NCBI GenBank assembly: GCA_032027085.1
Contig: JAVSMS010000001.1
Location: 2,504,501-2,568,500 of the forward strand
Reading direction: 5' to 3'
DNA from: Pseudorhodoplanes sp.
Lineage (GTDB): Bacteria; Pseudomonadota; Alphaproteobacteria; Rhizobiales; Xanthobacteraceae
DNA length: 64,000 bases
Made by a program: the position numbers and the translations under genes. Every line of letters starts with the position of its first letter. Position 1 is the stretch's first letter. The notes under the pieces are model-generated. The model was not told the DNA's origin and searched no databases. It saw nothing but the letters and a program-made list of their open reading frames with translations. Positions 55,431 through 63,534 of the stretch are shown here, in pieces.

Positions 55431-56804
55431 ATGAAGAGCCTCAACAGATCAGGCGCGGCGATCCTGCTCGCTTGCGCAGCCATCGCTTTTGCTCTGCTGC
55501 CGCATCGCCCGGCCGCGGCGGCGCCGAACGTGTCGCATTTCAAGCTCGCCAACGGGCTGCAGGTGGTGGTGATCCCGGACCGCCGCGCGCCGGTGGTCAC
55601 GCACATGATCTGGTATCGGGTCGGCGCCGCCGACGAGCCGCCGGGCAAATCCGGCATCGCGCATTTCCTCGAACACCTGATGTTCAAGGGCACGGCGAAG
55701 AACCCGGCCGGCCGCTTCTCGCAGGTCGTTGCCACCATTGGCGGTCAGGAAAACGCGTTCACCTCCAGCGACTATACCGGCTATTACCAGCGCGTCGCCC
55801 GCGACAAGCTGAAGGAGATGATGGAATTCGAAGCCGACCGCATGACCGGCCTCGTGCTCACCGACGAGGTGGTGCTGCCGGAACGCGACGTTGTGCTGGA
55901 AGAGCAGAATACGCGTGTCGCCAATAATCCAGCCTCCAAGCTCGGCGAGGAAGTGCAGGCGGCGCTCTATCTCAATCATCCCTATGGCCGGCCGGTGATC
56001 GGCTGGCGTCCGGAAATCGAGAAGCTCAACCGCGCCGACGCGCTTGAGTTCTACAAGAAATACTACACGCCCAACAACGCCATCCTCGTCGTTGCAGGCG
56101 ACGTGACTGCCGACGAGGTCAAGAAGCTCGCGGAGGAAACCTATGGCAGGATTCCGCGCGTTGCCGAGGTGCCGGAGCGCAAGCGGCCGCAGGAGCCCGA
56201 GCAGCGCGCCGTGCGTACGGTGACGCTCGCCGATCCCCGCGTCGCGCAGCCGAGTCTGCAACGCAGCTATCTGGTGCCGTCGTCCAACTCGGCGAAGCAG
56301 GGCGAATCCGAGGCGCTGGAAATCCTCGCGCATATCCTCGGCTCGGGAAACAACAGCCGGCTCTATCGCAAGCTGGTGGTGGAGAGCCCGGTCGCGATCA
56401 GTGTCGGTGCCTGGTACCAAGGCATGGCGCTCGACGACACGCGCTTCGGCGTCTATGGCACGCCGCAGCAGAACGTGACGCTGCAGCAATTCGATGTCGC
56501 GATCGACCAGGTGATTGCGGAGATCGCCGCCAACGGCGTGACCGCCGACGAACTTGAGACCGCGCGCACCAAGCTGATCGCCGATGTCGTATATGCGCAG
56601 GACAGTCAGGCGACCCTGGCGCGCTGGTACGGCTCGGCGCTGACGGCAGGCGCCACTGTCGAGGAAGTCACGACCTGGCCCGACCGCATCGCCAAGGTGA
56701 CCGCAGACGACGTGCGCAATGCGGCCAAGACCTGGCTAGACAAGAAGCGTTCGGTCACCGGTTATCTCATCAAGGATCCCGCGCCGCAGGAGAAGCGCTC
56801 ATGA
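55431..56804 (+). CDS. M16 family zinc metallopeptidase, catalytic subunit
   Basis: A 457-residue pitrilysin-type peptidase with a signal peptide (ILLACAAIAFALLPHRPAAA). The inverted zinc motif HFLEH (His78, Glu81, His82) is intact in GKSGIAHFLEHLMFKGT, and the second zinc Glu lies further on. NAFTSSDYTGYYQ and GSGNNSRLYRKLVVE are typical. It is translated with a 4-base overlap with the next gene, its inactive partner; such pairs make periplasmic heterodimers like PqqL or the mitochondrial processing peptidase. Confidence 0.92.
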   Translation: MKSLNRSGAAILLACAAIAFALLPHRPAAAAPNVSHFKLANGLQVVVIPDRRAPVVTHMIWYRVGAADEPPGKSGIAHFLEHLMFKGTAKNPAGRFSQVVATIGGQENAFTSSDYTGYYQRVARDKLKEMMEFEADRMTGLVLTDEVVLPERDVVLEEQNTRVANNPASKLGEEVQAALYLNHPYGRPVIGWRPEIEKLNRADALEFYKKYYTPNNAILVVAGDVTADEVKKLAEETYGRIPRVAEVPERKRPQEPEQRAVRTVTLADPRVAQPSLQRSYLVPSSNSAKQGESEALEILAHILGSGNNSRLYRKLVVESPVAISVGAWYQGMALDDTRFGVYGTPQQNVTLQQFDVAIDQVIAEIAANGVTADELETARTKLIADVVYAQDSQATLARWYGSALTAGATVEEVTTWPDRIAKVTADDVRNAAKTWLDKKRSVTGYLIKDPAPQEKRS

Positions 56805-58141
56805 TATCTTTTGCCCGGCGGGTCTTGCTGCTTGCCGCCGCCGTTACTGTGCTGTCGCTGACGACCCCGGCGCAGGCAGCGATGAAGATCGAGCGCGTCG
56901 TTTCCCCCGGCGGCATCGAGGCCTGGCTGGTAAGCGATCCGTCGGTGCCGCTGATCGCGATGAATTTCGCCTTCCGCGGCGGCGCCAATCAGGATCCGAC
57001 CGGAAAACCCGGCGTCGCCTACATGACGTCCGGCATGATGGACGAGGGCGCCGGCGATCTCGACGCCAAGGCTTTCCAGAGCCGGGCCGAGCGCAACGCC
57101 GTCGAACTCAGCTTCACGACGCATCGCGACGAAATGCGCGGCTCGCTCAAGGTGTTGACGGCCCGCAAGGACGAAGGCTTCGACCTGCTGCGGCTCGCCG
57201 TGACGTCGCCGCGCTTCGATCAGGACGCGATCGAGCGGGTGCGTGCGCAAATATTGGCGGTACTGCGCCGCGAGACCACCAATCCGAATGATATCGGCAG
57301 CCGGTTGTGGTGGCGCACCGCTTTTCCGGAACATCCATACGGCAGGCCGACCAACGGCACGCTAGAATCCGTGCCGACGATCGCGCAGCAGGACCTGCGC
57401 GACTACACCAAGCGCGTCTTCGCGCGCGACCGCCTGAAGATTGCGGTGGTCGGCGACATCGACGCCAAGACGCTGGGGCCGGTGCTTGACCGCATCTTTG
57501 GCGCGCTGCCCGAGAAAGCCGAATTGCAGGCAGTGCCGTCCGCAAAGATGGACGCGGTCGGCAAGAAGATTTTCGTTCCGCTGGATGTGCCGCAGGCGGT
57601 GGTGAATTTCGGCGGCGTCGGAATCCCGCGCCAGGATCCGGATTTCATTCCGGCCTATATTGTCAACCACATCCTCGGCGGCGGCTCCTTCTCCTCGCGG
57701 CTCTATCGCGAGGTGCGCGAGAAGCGGGGCCTGGCCTATTCGGTTTATTCGTATCTTCTGCCGCTCGACGTTGCCGCCCTATTCATGGGCGGCACGCAGA
57801 CGCGCGCCGACAAGGCGGATGAGACGGTCAAGCTGATCGAATCGGAAATTCGCCGGCTCTCCGAAAGTGGCCCGACGGCGGAGGAACTGCAGAAATCGAA
57901 ATCCTATCTCAAGGGCGCTTATGCCCTGAATTTCGACACCTCGACCAAGATCGCCAACCTTCTGGTGCAGATCCAGCTCGACGATCTCGGCATCGACTAT
58001 ATCGAGCGCCGCAACGGGCTGATCGAGGCGGTGACGCTGGACGACGTCAAGCGCGTGGCCAAGCGGCTGCTGGATGGCGGAATCCTGGTGACCGTGGTCG
58101 GGCGCCCGCAGGGCGAGAAAGGCGCCCAGCAGGGCGGGTAG
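56801..58141 (+). CDS. M16 family protein, non-catalytic partner
   Basis: A 446-residue homologue of the preceding peptidase with its own signal peptide (VLLLAAAVTVLSLTTPAQA). At the zinc site it reads GVAYMTSGMMDEGAGDLDAK, so the HxxEH motif is gone. The second-domain GGGSFSSRLYREVREKRGLA, used for substrate contact, is kept. This matches beta-type subunits of M16 pairs. The start overlaps the end of the catalytic subunit gene. Confidence 0.92.
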   Translation: MISFARRVLLLAAAVTVLSLTTPAQAAMKIERVVSPGGIEAWLVSDPSVPLIAMNFAFRGGANQDPTGKPGVAYMTSGMMDEGAGDLDAKAFQSRAERNAVELSFTTHRDEMRGSLKVLTARKDEGFDLLRLAVTSPRFDQDAIERVRAQILAVLRRETTNPNDIGSRLWWRTAFPEHPYGRPTNGTLESVPTIAQQDLRDYTKRVFARDRLKIAVVGDIDAKTLGPVLDRIFGALPEKAELQAVPSAKMDAVGKKIFVPLDVPQAVVNFGGVGIPRQDPDFIPAYIVNHILGGGSFSSRLYREVREKRGLAYSVYSYLLPLDVAALFMGGTQTRADKADETVKLIESEIRRLSESGPTAEELQKSKSYLKGAYALNFDTSTKIANLLVQIQLDDLGIDYIERRNGLIEAVTLDDVKRVAKRLLDGGILVTVVGRPQGEKGAQQGG

Positions 58142-58367
58142 ATTTTGTTTTCCCTCTCCCCGTTTACGGGAAGAGGGTGGTCCGAGCGTAGCGAGGACCG
58201 GGTGAGGGGCCTTGGACTGGTCATGCTTCACCCGGCTCACGGTAAGCGCCGTTCGCCACCCTCTCACAGCGAACTCGAATGTTTTCGAGTTCGCTTATTT
58301 GTATATGCGGCCGAAGTCGGAAACATCCGACTTCGGCTAAGCGGGGAGAGGGTTTAAGGAAGGGGCG
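58142..58367. repeat. Compound palindromic repeat between M16 and pgi genes
   Basis: A CCCTCTCCCC...GGGAAGAGGG palindrome, followed by a CTCTCAC...GGGGAGAGGG outer pair that encloses two perfect hairpins: AGCGAACTCGAA, loop TGTT, TTCGAGTTCGCT (58268-58295), and CCGAAGTCGGA, loop AACA, TCCGACTTCGG (58311-58336). They are separated by an AT-rich spacer (TATTTGTATATG). The second hairpin equals the one at 1237. Confidence 0.8.
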
Positions 58368-59690
58368 ATGCCGATTCTCCAATCCATCACACATGCGACC
58401 GAAGCTTCGGTCGGCAACCACGGCCTCGCCGAATCCGACTTGCGCGAGACGCTGAAACGCAGCGAAGCCGCGCTCGCGTGGCTGCGCGCCCGGCACGAGG
58501 ATGGCGGCTTGCGTCTGCTCAGGCTGCCGGCGGAGCGGAGCGACCTTGCGCAGATCACGGAAGCCGCCGGCAAACTGAAAGCGAGCGCAACCGACATCGT
58601 GTTTCTCGGCACCGGCGGCTCGAGCCTCGGCGGGCAGACGCTGGCGCAGCTCGCCGGCTATGCGGTGCCGGGCGTCGGCGCGTTGCGCAGCGCGCCGCGG
58701 CTGCATTTCATGGACAATCTCGATCCGCTGTCATTTGGCGGCTTGCTGGCGAGGCTGCCGCTGGCCACGACACGTTTCGTTGCGATTTCCAAATCCGGCG
58801 GCACCGGCGAGACGCTGATGCAGACCGCGGCGGCGCTGTCCGCCTGCAAGGATGCCGGGCTGACCGACAAGATCCCGCAACTCTTTCTGGGTCTGAGCGA
58901 GCCGGCGAAGCCCGGCAAGAAAAACGGCCTGCGCGCGCTGCTCGGCGCTTTCAATGTGCCGTTCCTCGATCACGACACCGGGGTCGGCGGGCGCTTCTCG
59001 GTGCTGACCAATGTCGGCCTGCTCCCCGCGGCGGTGCTGGGCCTCGACATTGCCGCGATCCGCGAGGGCGCGGCGGCGGCGCTGGCGCCAGTGCTGGCGA
59101 AAAAGACGCCGCAGGACGTGCCGGCGGCACTCGGCGCGGCCTTGTCGGTCGCATTGGCGCAGACGCGCGGCAAGACCATCTCCGCCGTCATGGGCTATGC
59201 CGACAGGCTGGAGAAATTCGCCAAGTGGTACGTGCAGCTCTGGGCCGAGAGTCTCGGCAAGGACGGCAAGGGCACGACGCCGCTCGCCGCGCTCGGCCCG
59301 GTCGACCAGCACAGCCAGTTGCAATTGTTCATCGCCGGTCCCCGCGACAAGTTCTTCACGGTGATCACGACCGGCGCGGCGGGCAAGGGTCCGAAGATCG
59401 CGCCTGATCTGGCGCAGCTCGCCGGCGAGCCGGATTTCGGCGGCAAAAGCATCGGCGACCTGGTCGCCGCCCAGGGCCGCGCCACGGCCGAGACGCTGGC
59501 GAAAAATGGCTGCCCGGTGCGCACCTTTCATCTCGATGCAATTGACGAACGCAGCCTCGGCGAATTGCTGATGCATTTCATGTTGGAGACGATCATCGCC
59601 GCACAGCTTCTCGGTGTTGACGCCTTCGATCAGCCGGCGGTGGAAGAGGGCAAGGTGCTGGCGAAACAATATCTCGCCGGGAAGGCCTGA
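58368..59690 (+). CDS. pgi: Glucose-6-phosphate isomerase
   Basis: A 440-residue phosphoglucose isomerase of the short alphaproteobacterial type. SIS-fold blocks FLGTGGSSLGGQTLAQLAGY, AISKSGGTGETLMQTAAALS and PVDQHSQLQLFIAG mark the sugar-phosphate site, with the conserved His later in LLMHFMLETIIAAQLLGV. It interconverts glucose 6-phosphate and fructose 6-phosphate. Repeats flank it on both sides. Confidence 0.9.
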   Translation: MPILQSITHATEASVGNHGLAESDLRETLKRSEAALAWLRARHEDGGLRLLRLPAERSDLAQITEAAGKLKASATDIVFLGTGGSSLGGQTLAQLAGYAVPGVGALRSAPRLHFMDNLDPLSFGGLLARLPLATTRFVAISKSGGTGETLMQTAAALSACKDAGLTDKIPQLFLGLSEPAKPGKKNGLRALLGAFNVPFLDHDTGVGGRFSVLTNVGLLPAAVLGLDIAAIREGAAAALAPVLAKKTPQDVPAALGAALSVALAQTRGKTISAVMGYADRLEKFAKWYVQLWAESLGKDGKGTTPLAALGPVDQHSQLQLFIAGPRDKFFTVITTGAAGKGPKIAPDLAQLAGEPDFGGKSIGDLVAAQGRATAETLAKNGCPVRTFHLDAIDERSLGELLMHFMLETIIAAQLLGVDAFDQPAVEEGKVLAKQYLAGKA

Positions 59691-59694
59691 TGCC

Positions 59695-59827
59695 GTCGTC
59701 CCCGCGCCCGATCTCGGGTTCACCCGAGATCGGATTTTTCATTTCACAAGTCGGCTAAAGCCGACTTGTGATCGGGGACCCATATCGCAGAGCTGTGGCT
59801 ATGGGTTCCCGCTTTCGCGGGAACGAC
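59695..59827. repeat. REPIN-like element with two nested perfect hairpins
   Basis: The outer arms are GTCGTCCCCGCG and, after the inserts, CGGGGACCCATA, with the inverted REP TATGGGTTCCCGCTTTCGCG...AACGAC closing the element. The loop of the left REP holds two extra hairpins: CCGATCTCGGGT/ACCCGAGATCGG (59708-59733) and CACAAGTCGGCT/AGCCGACTTGTG (59745-59770), with an AT-rich spacer ATTTTTCATTT. Confidence 0.88.
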
Positions 59828-59835
59828 CGGAAAAC

Positions 59836-60438
59836 ATGATGCGAGAAGCTGATCAGATCATTGGAGTGTATGAGCGGCACGCGCAAGCCTATGACAAGGT
59901 GCGTGGGCGCAGCCTGTTCGAGAAATCCTGGCTTGATCGTTTTCTCGCGCTGGTCCCAAAGGGTGGCTCGGTGCTCGATCTCGGCTGCGGCATGGGCGAG
60001 CCGATCGCGCGCTACATCATTGAGAGCGGCCGTGCCGTGATCGGTGTCGATTCCTCGTCCAGACTGATCGAGCTCTGCAAGGCGCGCTATGCCGCGCAGA
60101 CCTGGCGCGTCGCCGACATGCGCACGCTCTCGCTCGGCATGCGCTTCGATGGCCTGCTCGCGTGGGACAGCTTCTTTCATCTGCCGCCCGACGAGCAGCG
60201 CGCTATGTTCGGAGTCTTCGCCGCGCACGCCGCGCCGCGCGCCGCGCTGATGTTCACCAGCGGGCCGGCGCATGGCGTCGCCATCGGCAAGTTCGAGGGC
60301 GAGCCGCTCTATCATGCCAGCCTCGATCCGGACGAGTACCGGACCTTGCTGCGCGACAACGGCTTCGGCGTCGTCGCGCATGTCGCGGACGATCCCGCCT
60401 GCGGCGGCCACACCGTCTGGCTGGCGCAAAACGGCTAG
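59836..60438 (+). CDS. Class I SAM-dependent methyltransferase
   Basis: A 200-residue methyltransferase. SAM motif I VLDLGCGMGEPIARY is near residue 48, followed by AVIGVDSSSRLIELCKARY and motif DGLLAWDSFFHLPPDEQRAM. The substrate is unknown. ATG 59836 is chosen because the frame further upstream runs into the repeat and pgi; a second ATG follows directly. The arfB gene starts 38 bases downstream. Confidence 0.88.
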   Translation: MMREADQIIGVYERHAQAYDKVRGRSLFEKSWLDRFLALVPKGGSVLDLGCGMGEPIARYIIESGRAVIGVDSSSRLIELCKARYAAQTWRVADMRTLSLGMRFDGLLAWDSFFHLPPDEQRAMFGVFAAHAAPRAALMFTSGPAHGVAIGKFEGEPLYHASLDPDEYRTLLRDNGFGVVAHVADDPACGGHTVWLAQNG

Positions 60439-60476
60439 CTCTTTGCCTGCCGGTCGTGGCGGGTTACATCTTCCGC

Positions 60477-60896
60477 ATGATCCGCGTCACCGACCATATC
60501 AGCCTCAACGACGACGAGTTGCAGGAAAGCTTCGTACGCTCCTCGGGACCGGGCGGGCAGAATGTCAACAAGCTTTCCACCGCCGTGCAATTGCGGTTTG
60601 ACGTGCGGCGTTCGCCGTCATTGCCGAATGACGTTGCGATCCGCCTGATGCGGCTCGCCGGCAGCCGTCTGACGAAAGATGGCGTGCTGGTGCTGATCGC
60701 GCAGAACGCCCGCACGCAGGAGCGCAACCGCGCCGAGGCGCGCGAGCGGCTGTTTGACCTTATCCGCCAGGCGGCGGTGAAGCCGGTGCCGCGCCGCGCC
60801 ACCAAGCCGACCAGGGCGTCCAAGCTGAAGCGCGTGGAGGGCAAGAAAATCCGCTCCAACATCAAGAAGATGCGGGGCAAGGCGTTTGAGGATTAA
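60477..60896 (+). CDS. arfB: Peptidyl-tRNA hydrolase ArfB (ribosome rescue)
   Basis: A 139-residue release-factor-like protein that frees stalled ribosomes. The GGQ motif (SSGPGGQNVNK, residues 26-28) is intact; the N-terminal half is domain-3-like and the C-terminus is a Lys/Arg-rich tail (TRASKLKRVEGKKIRSNIKK) that enters the mRNA channel. It is distinct from PrfA and PrfB by length. A REPIN lies just downstream, before mutL. Confidence 0.92.
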   Translation: MIRVTDHISLNDDELQESFVRSSGPGGQNVNKLSTAVQLRFDVRRSPSLPNDVAIRLMRLAGSRLTKDGVLVLIAQNARTQERNRAEARERLFDLIRQAAVKPVPRRATKPTRASKLKRVEGKKIRSNIKKMRGKAFED

Positions 60897-60908
60897 TCTC
60901 AACTTCTT

Positions 60909-60979
60909 GTCGCCCCCGCGCAAGCGGGGGCCCATATTGCAGAGCCGTGGGTATGGGTCCCCGCTTTCGCGGGGACGAC
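60909..60979. repeat. REPIN-like inverted REP pair between arfB and mutL
   Basis: GTCGCCCCCGCGCAAGCGGG...CCCATAT and the inverted TATGGGTCCCCGCTTTCGCG...GACGAC with a short centre (TGCAGAGCCGTGGG). The centre closely resembles that of the element at 59695-59827 (CGCAGAGCTGTGGC). Confidence 0.85.
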
Positions 60980-61022
60980 CCCGTTGAGAGTACTTGCCGT
61001 CCGAATCTCGTAAGTTCACACC

Positions 61023-62852
61023 ATGCCCGTCCGTCAGCTTTCCGAATCCCTGATCAACCGCATCGCCGCCGGCGAGGTGGTGGAGCGCCCGGCCAGCGCC
61101 GTGAAGGAACTGGTCGAGAATGCGCTTGATGCCGGCGCGCGCAAGATCGAGATCGTGATCGACGGCGGGGGGCGGCGGCTCATTCGCGTCAGCGACGACG
61201 GCGAGGGGATGACCCGCGCCGATCTCGCCTTGTCGGTCGAACGGCACGCGACCTCAAAGCTCTGGGACGAAGATTTGCTGGCGATCGATACCCTCGGCTT
61301 CCGCGGCGAGGCGTTGCCGTCGATCGGGTCGGTCGCGAGGCTCACGATCACGACGCGCCATGTCGGCGAGCCGCATGGCTGGACATTGAGTGTCGACGCG
61401 GGCGTGAAATCGGAGATCGCGCCTGCTGCGCTGAATAGCGGCACGCGTGTCGAGGTGCGCGATTTGTTTTATGCAACACCGGCGCGGCTGAAATTCATGA
61501 AGTCGGACCGTGCGGAAGGCGAAGCGGTGCGCGAAGTCGTGCGCCGTCTCGCCATGAGCCGGCCGGATGTCGCCTTCACTCTGGCGAGCGAGGAGCGCGC
61601 CGCCGTAACCTGGCCGGCGGCGTTGCCCGGCGCGGCGGGACGGCTGGCGCGGCTCGGCGATGTGCTGGGTGCGGATTTCCGCGCCAATGCGGTGGAAGTG
61701 CAGGGCGGGCGCGAAGGCTTGCGCATCGCAGGGTACGCGGCGTTGCCGACCTTCACCCGCGCCAATGCGCTCGGACAATATCTGTTCGTCAACGACCGGC
61801 CGGTGCGCGACAAGCTCTTGCTTGGCGCCGTGCGCGCGGCCTATGCCGATTATCTGCCGCGCGACCGGCATCCGGTGCTGGCGCTGTTCGTCACCCTCGA
61901 GCCGCGCGAGGTCGACGTGAACGTGCATCCGGCGAAAACCGAAGTGCGCTTCCGCGATGCCGGCCTGGTCCGGTCGAGCATCGTCGTTGCCTTGCGCGAG
62001 GCGCTGGCGCGCAACGGGCAGCGATCGGCCTCGACCGGAGGTGAGGCGACGGCGGCGGCGTTTCGTTCGGGAGTCGGCTCGTTCGCTGCTCCGCCGCGCC
62101 GTGGTGGTTGGGACTGGCGACGCTCGCCGGCCATGCCCGTGGTGGCGCCGCGGTTTGAGACCCTGCCACCTGCCTCCGGCTTTGCCGAAGCAGCGCAGGC
62201 GGCATTCGACGTGGTGACGCCCTCCGCCGATGCGCGGGCCGCTTTTGTCGACGCCGCGCCTGACCTGCTCGACAAGCCGCTCGGCGCGGCGCGCGCGCAG
62301 ATCCACGAGACCTATATCGTGGCGCAGACCCGCGACGGACTTGTGCTGGTGGATCAGCATGCCGCGCATGAGCGGCTGGTCTATGAGCGGCTGAAGGCGG
62401 CGGTCGAGCGTGACGGTGTGGCGCGGCAGATCCTGCTCATTCCGGAAGTGGTCGAACTGGACGAGAGCGATGTCGAACGGCTGCTGGCACGCACCGGCGA
62501 GCTCGCGCGTTTTGGCCTGGTCATCGAATCCTTCGGACCCGGTGCGGTGGCGGTGCGCGAAACCCCGTCGTTGCTGGGAGAAATCGACGCCGGCGCATTG
62601 CTGCGCGATCTCTCAGAGCACATGGCGGAATGGGACGATCACCTGCCGCTCGAGCGCCGCCTGATGCATATGGCTGCGACCATGGCCTGCTACGGCTCGG
62701 TGCGCGCGGGGCGGCGGCTCAAGCCGGAGGAAATGAACGCGCTCTTGCGTGAGATGGAGGCGACGCCGAATTCCGGCCAGTGCAATCACGGCCGGCCGAC
62801 CTATGTGGAGTTGAAGCTGAGCGATATCGAGAGGTTGTTTGGGCGGCGCTAA
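61023..62852 (+). CDS. mutL: DNA mismatch repair protein MutL
   Basis: A 609-residue MutL. The N-terminal GHKL ATPase shows LINRIAAGEVVERPASAVKE, NALDAGARKIEI, DDGEGM and TLGFRGEALPSI; the C-terminal domain has the endonuclease-type VDQHAAHERLVYERLKAAVE, then CYGSVRAGRRLKPEEMNALL and CNHGRPTYVEL, so it belongs to the nuclease-active class. The linker is short and Gly/Arg/Pro-rich. REP elements lie on both sides. Confidence 0.96.
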   Translation: MPVRQLSESLINRIAAGEVVERPASAVKELVENALDAGARKIEIVIDGGGRRLIRVSDDGEGMTRADLALSVERHATSKLWDEDLLAIDTLGFRGEALPSIGSVARLTITTRHVGEPHGWTLSVDAGVKSEIAPAALNSGTRVEVRDLFYATPARLKFMKSDRAEGEAVREVVRRLAMSRPDVAFTLASEERAAVTWPAALPGAAGRLARLGDVLGADFRANAVEVQGGREGLRIAGYAALPTFTRANALGQYLFVNDRPVRDKLLLGAVRAAYADYLPRDRHPVLALFVTLEPREVDVNVHPAKTEVRFRDAGLVRSSIVVALREALARNGQRSASTGGEATAAAFRSGVGSFAAPPRRGGWDWRRSPAMPVVAPRFETLPPASGFAEAAQAAFDVVTPSADARAAFVDAAPDLLDKPLGAARAQIHETYIVAQTRDGLVLVDQHAAHERLVYERLKAAVERDGVARQILLIPEVVELDESDVERLLARTGELARFGLVIESFGPGAVAVRETPSLLGEIDAGALLRDLSEHMAEWDDHLPLERRLMHMAATMACYGSVRAGRRLKPEEMNALLREMEATPNSGQCNHGRPTYVELKLSDIERLFGRR

Positions 62853-62872
62853 AAACGCATCGTCTCTACACT

Positions 62873-62976
62873 GTAGTCCCCCGCGAAAGCGGGAACCCAT
62901 ACGCCTCAGGCTATCGACAGGTTGGGGAACATGAGTTCCGGGTCTCCCTCGCTGACGCTCGATCGCCCGGGACGAC
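62873..62976. repeat. Degenerate REPIN-like element between mutL and rsmD
   Basis: The left arm GTAGTCCCCCGCGAAAGCGG...AACCCATACG is clear. The right arm GAGTTCCGGGTCTCCC...CGGGACGAC is diverged and carries an inner GCTGACGCTCGATCG, so the palindrome is no longer perfect. Confidence 0.7.
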
Positions 62977-62979
62977 GCC

Positions 62980-63534
62980 TCAGGTATTTCGCAAAAACAC
63001 AAACTCCGTGTCATCGTAATCGCGCCGTTCGATCTCTTCGAATCCCTGCGGCGCCTTGAACGCGGCGTCTTTTGCTTCCTCCACGACAATCAACGCATCC
63101 TGTGTCAGCCAGCCGCCGTCGCGCGCGGACGCCAGCGCCTTCTCGGCGAGCCCCTTGCCATAGGGCGGATCGAGGAAGACCAACGAGAACGGATCATTCG
63201 GATGCACGTCGCCGAGCCGCGTGGCATCGCGACGGAAGATGCGGGTGACGCCGGCCGCGCCAAGCGTCTCCACATTCTGCCGGATCAGCGCGCGCGCCTC
63301 GGCGCCGTCGTCGACGAACAGAACAAGCGCCGCGCCGCGCGACAGGGCTTCAAGCCCGAGCGCACCGCTGCCGGCAAAGAGATCGAGCACGCGCGCGCCC
63401 GAGACCGGGTCGCCATAGGCATGCGCAAGAATGTTGAACAATGATTCGCGCAGCCGGTCGGCGGTCGGCCGGATGCCCTGCGATTTCGGCGCGGCGAGGG
63501 TGCGCCCGCGATGCTGTCCGCCGACAATGCGCAT
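62980..63534 (-). CDS. rsmD: 16S rRNA (guanine(966)-N2)-methyltransferase RsmD
   Basis: A 184-residue methyltransferase of the small ribosomal subunit RNA. MRIVGGQHRGRTLAAP opens it; VLDLFAGSGALGLEALSRGA binds SAM, and LVFLDPPYGKGLAEKAL carries the DPPY catalytic motif. Its start overlaps the rluB stop by one base (TGATG-type junction), so the two are coupled. Confidence 0.95.
   Translation of the reverse strand: MRIVGGQHRGRTLAAPKSQGIRPTADRLRESLFNILAHAYGDPVSGARVLDLFAGSGALGLEALSRGAALVLFVDDGAEARALIRQNVETLGAAGVTRIFRRDATRLGDVHPNDPFSLVFLDPPYGKGLAEKALASARDGGWLTQDALIVVEEAKDAAFKAPQGFEEIERRDYDDTEFVFLRNT

Noticed and set aside
63030-63060. TTCGAATCC reminiscent of a tRNA T-loop
   Set aside because: It lies inside rsmD, in frame, with no cloverleaf stems around it. 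No tRNA gene was found anywhere in the window.
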